From Diadophis punctatus similis (taxonomy: Eukaryota; Chordata; Lepidosauria; Squamata; Dipsadidae), in contig JALIGW010000021.1 of assembly GCA_023053685.1 (NCBI GenBank), forward strand, positions 14,745,592 through 14,809,591: DNA of 64,000 nt, written 5' to 3'. Under the pieces are notes generated by a model. That model was given only the letters and a program-made list of their open reading frames with translations, made no database searches and was not told where the DNA came from. This document shows positions 59,795 to 64,000 of this stretch, one piece after another (positions within the stretch are counted from its first letter, which is position 1; each line of letters starts with the position of its first letter). The position numbers were made by a program, and so were the translations under genes.

Positions 59795-60178
59795 GGACTA
59801 TAATGGAGTCCAGCATTGATGTTGCTAAAGGAGACATTTGTGAAGGGAGGTTTGTCCCATTTTACGACTTTTCTTGCCACGTTTGTTAAGTGAATCACGG
59901 CGGTTGTTAAATTAGTAACACGGTTGTTAAGTGAATCTGTTTTCTCCATTGACTTTGCTGGTCAGAAGGTCGCAAAAGGGGATTACGTGATCCCGAGACA
60001 CTGCAACCGTCGTAAGTATGAGTCAATTGTCAAGCATCTGAATGTAAATCATGTGACCACGGGGATGCTGCAACGGTCATAAGTGTGAAAAACATTCATA
60101 AAAGTCCCTTTTTTTCAGTGCCGCTGTAACTTTGAATGGTCACTAAATGAACTGTTGTAAGTTCGAGGACTGCCTGTA
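59795..60178 (-). mobile_element. Pogo-like MITE in UVSSA intron 8
   Basis: Left terminus diverged (GGACTATAATGGAGTCC), body GTTAAGTGAATCACGGCGG, right terminus GTAAGTTCGAGGACTGCCTG followed by TA. Confidence 0.86.
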
Positions 60179-60765
60179 CTTGAATTTGACGCTGACCTTC
60201 GTTAGCCGTGTTAATTGCCCGTAACTTTTGCTTTGGAAATGGCGAAAGGAGAATTGTGCTAAGTTTTAGAGAAAAGTCTACTTTGATATTTTTTCCCCCT
60301 ATCAGCCTTTTTCACTTAGGCAAAACATATCGTGTATCAATGGATGTAGTATATTCAGGACCAATCTGCAACCTTTATTTATTTCCAGCCCCGCTGATTA
60401 ATTGGGGGTGGGGGACATTTTTAAGCCTCTCTTGAAGCTTCCGTTGATTAACGACACCAATTATTCAATTAAAACTTGCAGCCTTAATTTCACAATGACA
60501 TTTAGAGCTTTCCAACCCAGGTAATCTTTTATTTTTCACACTCCTTCGGTCTTTTTCCGGCTCTTGAGAGTTTTGTTAGGATCTCATTGGATCTAGAACG
60601 CTCAACGAGGAAACTCGGCAAAAGGGATCAATGAATCAATTTAAAAATGGCTTCCACGGATTCCTGAGTGCCGCTGCGCCTGTCTCTCTCCTTTTCCCAT
60701 CCGTAATGAAATGTCGGCATTCATTGTCAATCAAACACATCTTCCCACATGGCCCTCAGACCTTT

Positions 60766-61600
60766 CACACTTACAACCTTTCGTTTCATGGCCGCTCGAA
60801 GTTACGACGTCTCTGAGAAAAGTGTCGTATTTTTGGATCAAAATTCAGATGCTTGGCAACTGTCTCGTATTTATGACGGTCACAGTGTCCCGGGGTCACA
60901 TGATCCCTCTTTTGTGACCTTCCAACAAGCCAAACATTAGAACAGCAGTATATACCTAGGAAAAAGAAGTTATATGTATAGATAGGATATAGAAAGTATA
61001 TGAGCCTAGAAGGGGCACCATTAACTAAACGATGTAGGAGTATATATTATTAGTCTGTTAAACAAAGGTGAATTATGATTAGAATCACTCAGGGGAGGGT
61101 TAAGAGGGAGAAAGAGGAAGTAGGAAGGGAAGGGAGGGGAGAGGGGAGGAGGGAAGTAGGGAGGGGGAGAGAAGGAGAAAGAAGGTAGGAGGAGGTGAGG
61201 GAGATAGAGGGATGGGAGTGCTATGAAATGAGGGGAAAACAGGCTGATAAAATAGTAGTATAAAGAGGTGCAAAATTAGGATATTGATGTATGATATATT
61301 AGATAGAAATGTATAATTATGTATGTTTTGATATGATTTATGGTATATGCATGGATGTGTATATGGAGACTGTGGGGAAAAAATTAAAAATTTAAATAAA
61401 ACAAAACAAAAAACAAGCCAAGCCAACGGGGAGGCCAGATTTACTGGTACTTCACAACGGTGTGACTAACTTCACAACTGCAGGGATTCACTGAACAACT
61501 GTGGCATGAAAGGTCGTAAGATGGGGCAAAACCCACTTAAGAAATGACTCACTTAGCAACAAATTTTGGGCTCAGTGGTGGTCATATCCTGCTTTAAGTG
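60766..61600 (+). mobile_element. Pogo-like MITE split by an L1-like insertion
   Basis: Left part 60766-60933 (CTCGAAGTTACGACGTCTC, GGTCACATGATCCCTC), right part 61413 to about 61600 (GGGGAGGCCAGATTTAC, GTAAGATGGGGCAAAACCC). Both outer termini are decayed. Confidence 0.83.
60934..61412 (+). mobile_element. L1-like 3' fragment inside the MITE
   Basis: 479 bases flanked by ACAAGCCAA on both sides (60925-60933 and 61413-61421). It has a purine-rich GGGAGGGG/GGAGGAGG tract at about 61100-61200 and an A-rich end with AAATAAAAC, as in truncated L1 3'UTRs. No open frame of its own on +. L1 assignment is inferred. Confidence 0.72.
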
Positions 61601-62049
61601 GAGATTTTAAAATTTGGTAGCATCATAAAAAGACTCAAAATCTAGACTTGGCCTGCCCTCAACCAGGTGATGATACTGGTATGCATCCTTCCTAGGGCCG
61701 TTATCTGCCAAAGAGAGATTAAAAACAAAATCACGGTCTTCTAACTGAAAGTCTAGAGTAGTAAAAGTGAAGAAGAATGGTAGATGTTTTAAAAAGGAAT
61801 TCACAAAGACCTAACAGAGCTGTGCAGGCTTCAAATTCAAAAATGAAGAGTTCCTTCAAAGTATCTAGGGTGCTTGCATAGCATTCATCTGTAATTTTTT
61901 TAAAACAGCTGGGTTTTTTTTTAACCTGGGATTGCCCAGCTGCCCTGTGCAATTGAAATATGATGTATTTTCAATTAAGGAACCCTTGCCAGGTGCCAAC
62001 TTCCCCATCTGCTTCAAAATACCTTACTGTCCACCTGCAGAGCTGTGGT

Positions 62050-62445
62050 ACCCAAATATGAATTAACTTGATTCATATGAAGAACGGTTGCAAAAACTGG
62101 GTATGGCCAGTCTAGAGAAAAGAAGAATTAGCAGTGACATGATAGCAGTCTTCCAGTATTTGAGGGGCTGCCACAAAGAGGAGGGGGTCCACTTATTCTC
62201 CAAAGCACCTGAAGGCAGGACAAGAAGCAATGGATGGAAACTAATCAAAGAGAGAAGGAACCTGGAACTAAGGAGAAACTTCCTAACAGTGAGGACAATT
62301 AACCAGTGGAACTACTTGCCTCCAGACGTTGTGGGTCCTTCATCACTGGAGGCTTTTAAGAAGAGACTGGACAGCCACTTGCCTGAAATGGTGGAGGGTC
62401 TCCTGCTTGAGCAGGTGGTCCCTTCCAGCTCTATTCTGATTGATT
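62050..62445 (+). mobile_element. CR1-type LINE, ORF2 end and 3' end
   Basis: + strand 62088-62447 is open for 119 codons and encodes the CR1 C-terminus (FQYLRGCHKEEG, LELRRNFLTVRTINQWNY). The 3'UTR is shortened (GAGCAGGTGGTCCCTTCC). The best-preserved C-terminal copy in the window. Confidence 0.9.
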
Positions 62446-62449
62446 GATT

Positions 62450-63460
62450 GAATTGGATGCCCAGCGGTCTGTTTACAAAGCATTTTCAGGAAATAACCCT
62501 AGGTAAAATTGTCCGTGTTGCTTTGAATTTGCATACCGATTAATAGCAAATTATAAACTGCTTATCTTGGAATTAAAATTAATTTGCTTTTAATTAAAGC
62601 ATTCTGCTCTGAAACCCACGCTGGTATAAAATGAGCAATGCCTAAGCTGTTTGCATTCTGATTAAAACCTCAAAAGTTCAACTGCTACTTCTTTGGCTTT
62701 TCATAGCAAGCACCGAGATAAGAGAAGAAGCACTGAATTTTCCGATTTCCATTTTATCCTTTAAATTTTAGAACCATCCATTTCATGGCTTACCAGTTTC
62801 TTTTCTTTGTACACCAGGTTTCTGTTCTATAACCGAACAGTTACCATCCAGAAAGAGTTAGCGGAGTAGTTTTTAATTAATCTCACAGCTGCAAAACTGC
62901 ATTCTGACTGCCATTAGGGCAAGAAATGAGTTTTGGGATAGATGTGAAAGCCAATTTGATTTTCTGTGGGCAAGATGGAATGCAAATTTGCAAAAGAATT
63001 TCGGTGATTAGGCAACTGAAGTGTGAAGACATAACCCATTAAGGGGTGTCATGCCAAATTAACATTACCAGGCTTTTTAATGACCCCTCATTTGTATAAT
63101 CCTTATTTACACTAGCACCTGATCACCAACGGATGATGGTCGGTTTTTTTGCACTCAAAATTCCCAGCAAAAGAGCCCAATTTTGTTGAGAATGGGCCCC
63201 TCAATTGCGATTGGAAGTTATTTTAAATCTGGCGGATGAAAGAAAATTTTGGAGCTTCATTAATATCTTCATTAAGATGGAAAGACACACCCATTCTCTC
63301 AATGGAAGAGTCGGTCTGGCTCTGGTGTTGGCAGAGTTGGCAAAGCCAACTAAATTGAAGAATTTATCTAGTTTTGCTTCCGTTTGGAAACCACTTCTGG
63401 ATTGTCTATTCAAAACTGCAAAAAAGTAAAACTTTAATTGTAGGTTTCGGTGACTAGAAG
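62450..63460. promoter_or_regulatory. Repeat-free AT-rich block, candidate noncoding constraint
   Basis: About 1 kb with no repeat family and dense homeodomain-like motifs (ATTAAAATTAATTTGC, TTTTAATTAAAGC, CCGATTAATAGC). The right part, 63190-63430, has short overlapping frames with no family. Conservation cannot be judged here. Confidence 0.3.
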
Positions 63461-64000
63461 GACTTTTGTGGTTGTAGAAACGGATTGAAACATTTAGAAA
63501 TGGAAAGGAAAAAAGTTGAGGCTGTAAATTTGCTTGTATTTTACTGCAGTGAAAAAATTGGAAGTCACGACTTTCCTTTTTCCTTTTTCTCCTCTTTCTG
63601 GACTTCTTTTCTCTTTCACTTTCTCGAATTTTGCTTCTCTTTGTATTCTACCTAGTAATAAACTTTAATGAAATACTTAAAAACTAAGAGAAGTTATTTG
63701 TAGAAGTGTATATTTGAATCAAAATGAGGCTGGTAGTTCCAGTAAAAAGCACAGAATGAAATGATGGTGGTAGATGAAGGCACAGTGCTAGACTAAAAAA
63801 TTAATAAATGATATTAGAAGAATATATTCTAAAAATGTTTTTTTAAAAACCAGGAAGTATATTAAAAAAATCAGGTGCCCAATCTGGAACCAAAGCACAT
63901 TAGCGCATCTGTACATCAAATTCAGATCAAATTCAGCTTGTAACAACAGAATGGTTGTTTGCCTTCACACAACATTGTGTGGAACAGAAGACAAAAGGCC
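63461..64000. other. Intron sequence, no feature recognised
   Basis: AT-rich end of the window; a CTTTTTCC/TTTCTC pyrimidine stretch at about 63575-63630. No exon seen. Confidence 0.4.

Larger units (their letters stand above)
59734..64000 (+). other. UVSSA: UVSSA intron 8 (continues past the window)
   Basis: Starts GTGAGT. No further UVSSA exon is seen to the right edge. Repeats are listed separately; 62450-64000 has none recognised. Confidence 0.8.

Overview
This is vertebrate nuclear DNA, most probably from a snake or another squamate reptile. The genes have spliced vertebrate structure with GT-AG introns. The repeats are CR1 LINE ends, Sauria-type tRNA-derived SINEs, hAT and pogo-like MITEs, a SPIN-type hAT element and GATA/GACA arrays. 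This combination is typical of squamates, but the species cannot be fixed from the sequence alone.

Two protein-coding genes lie head to tail on the + strand, in the MAEA-UVSSA order known from human 4p16.3. MAEA is complete: nine coding exons between 17308 and 35072, 396 codons plus stop, every junction GT-AG and in phase. It encodes the RING-type subunit of the CTLH/GID E3 ubiquitin ligase. Its promoter is a CpG island at about 16850-17560, and its 3'UTR probably ends near 36440 or 36975. UVSSA starts about 1.3-3 kb further on, at a second CpG island (about 38280-38600) with a perfect CRE. It has a noncoding first exon and coding exons 2-8 in this window (39158-59733, the first 436 codons plus one base). 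The C-terminal part lies past the right edge. UVSSA is the transcription-coupled repair factor that brings TFIIH to stalled RNA polymerase II.

Layout: 1-16.8 kb is intergenic (a 1-kb polypyrimidine array, nested MITEs, CR1 and SINE copies, and a repeat-free CpG-retaining block near 12.2-13.3 kb). 16.8-37 kb is MAEA. 37-38.3 kb is a short intergenic gap holding a CR1 copy with a hAT MITE inside it. 38.3-64 kb is UVSSA, including a 13.3-kb intron 7 with large simple-sequence arrays, a SPIN-like element, a CR1 reverse-transcriptase remnant and a 155-bp-arm palindrome.

The most informative observations concern repeats: one MITE inserted into another with a visible TA duplication, a perfect 64-bp-arm hAT hairpin flanked by an 8-bp duplication, a SPIN-like element, MITE copies ending within 70 bp of three splice acceptors, and higher-order structure in the polypyrimidine array. 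I found no new multi-gene system. There is no tRNA gene, rRNA, CRISPR array or third host gene that I can support.
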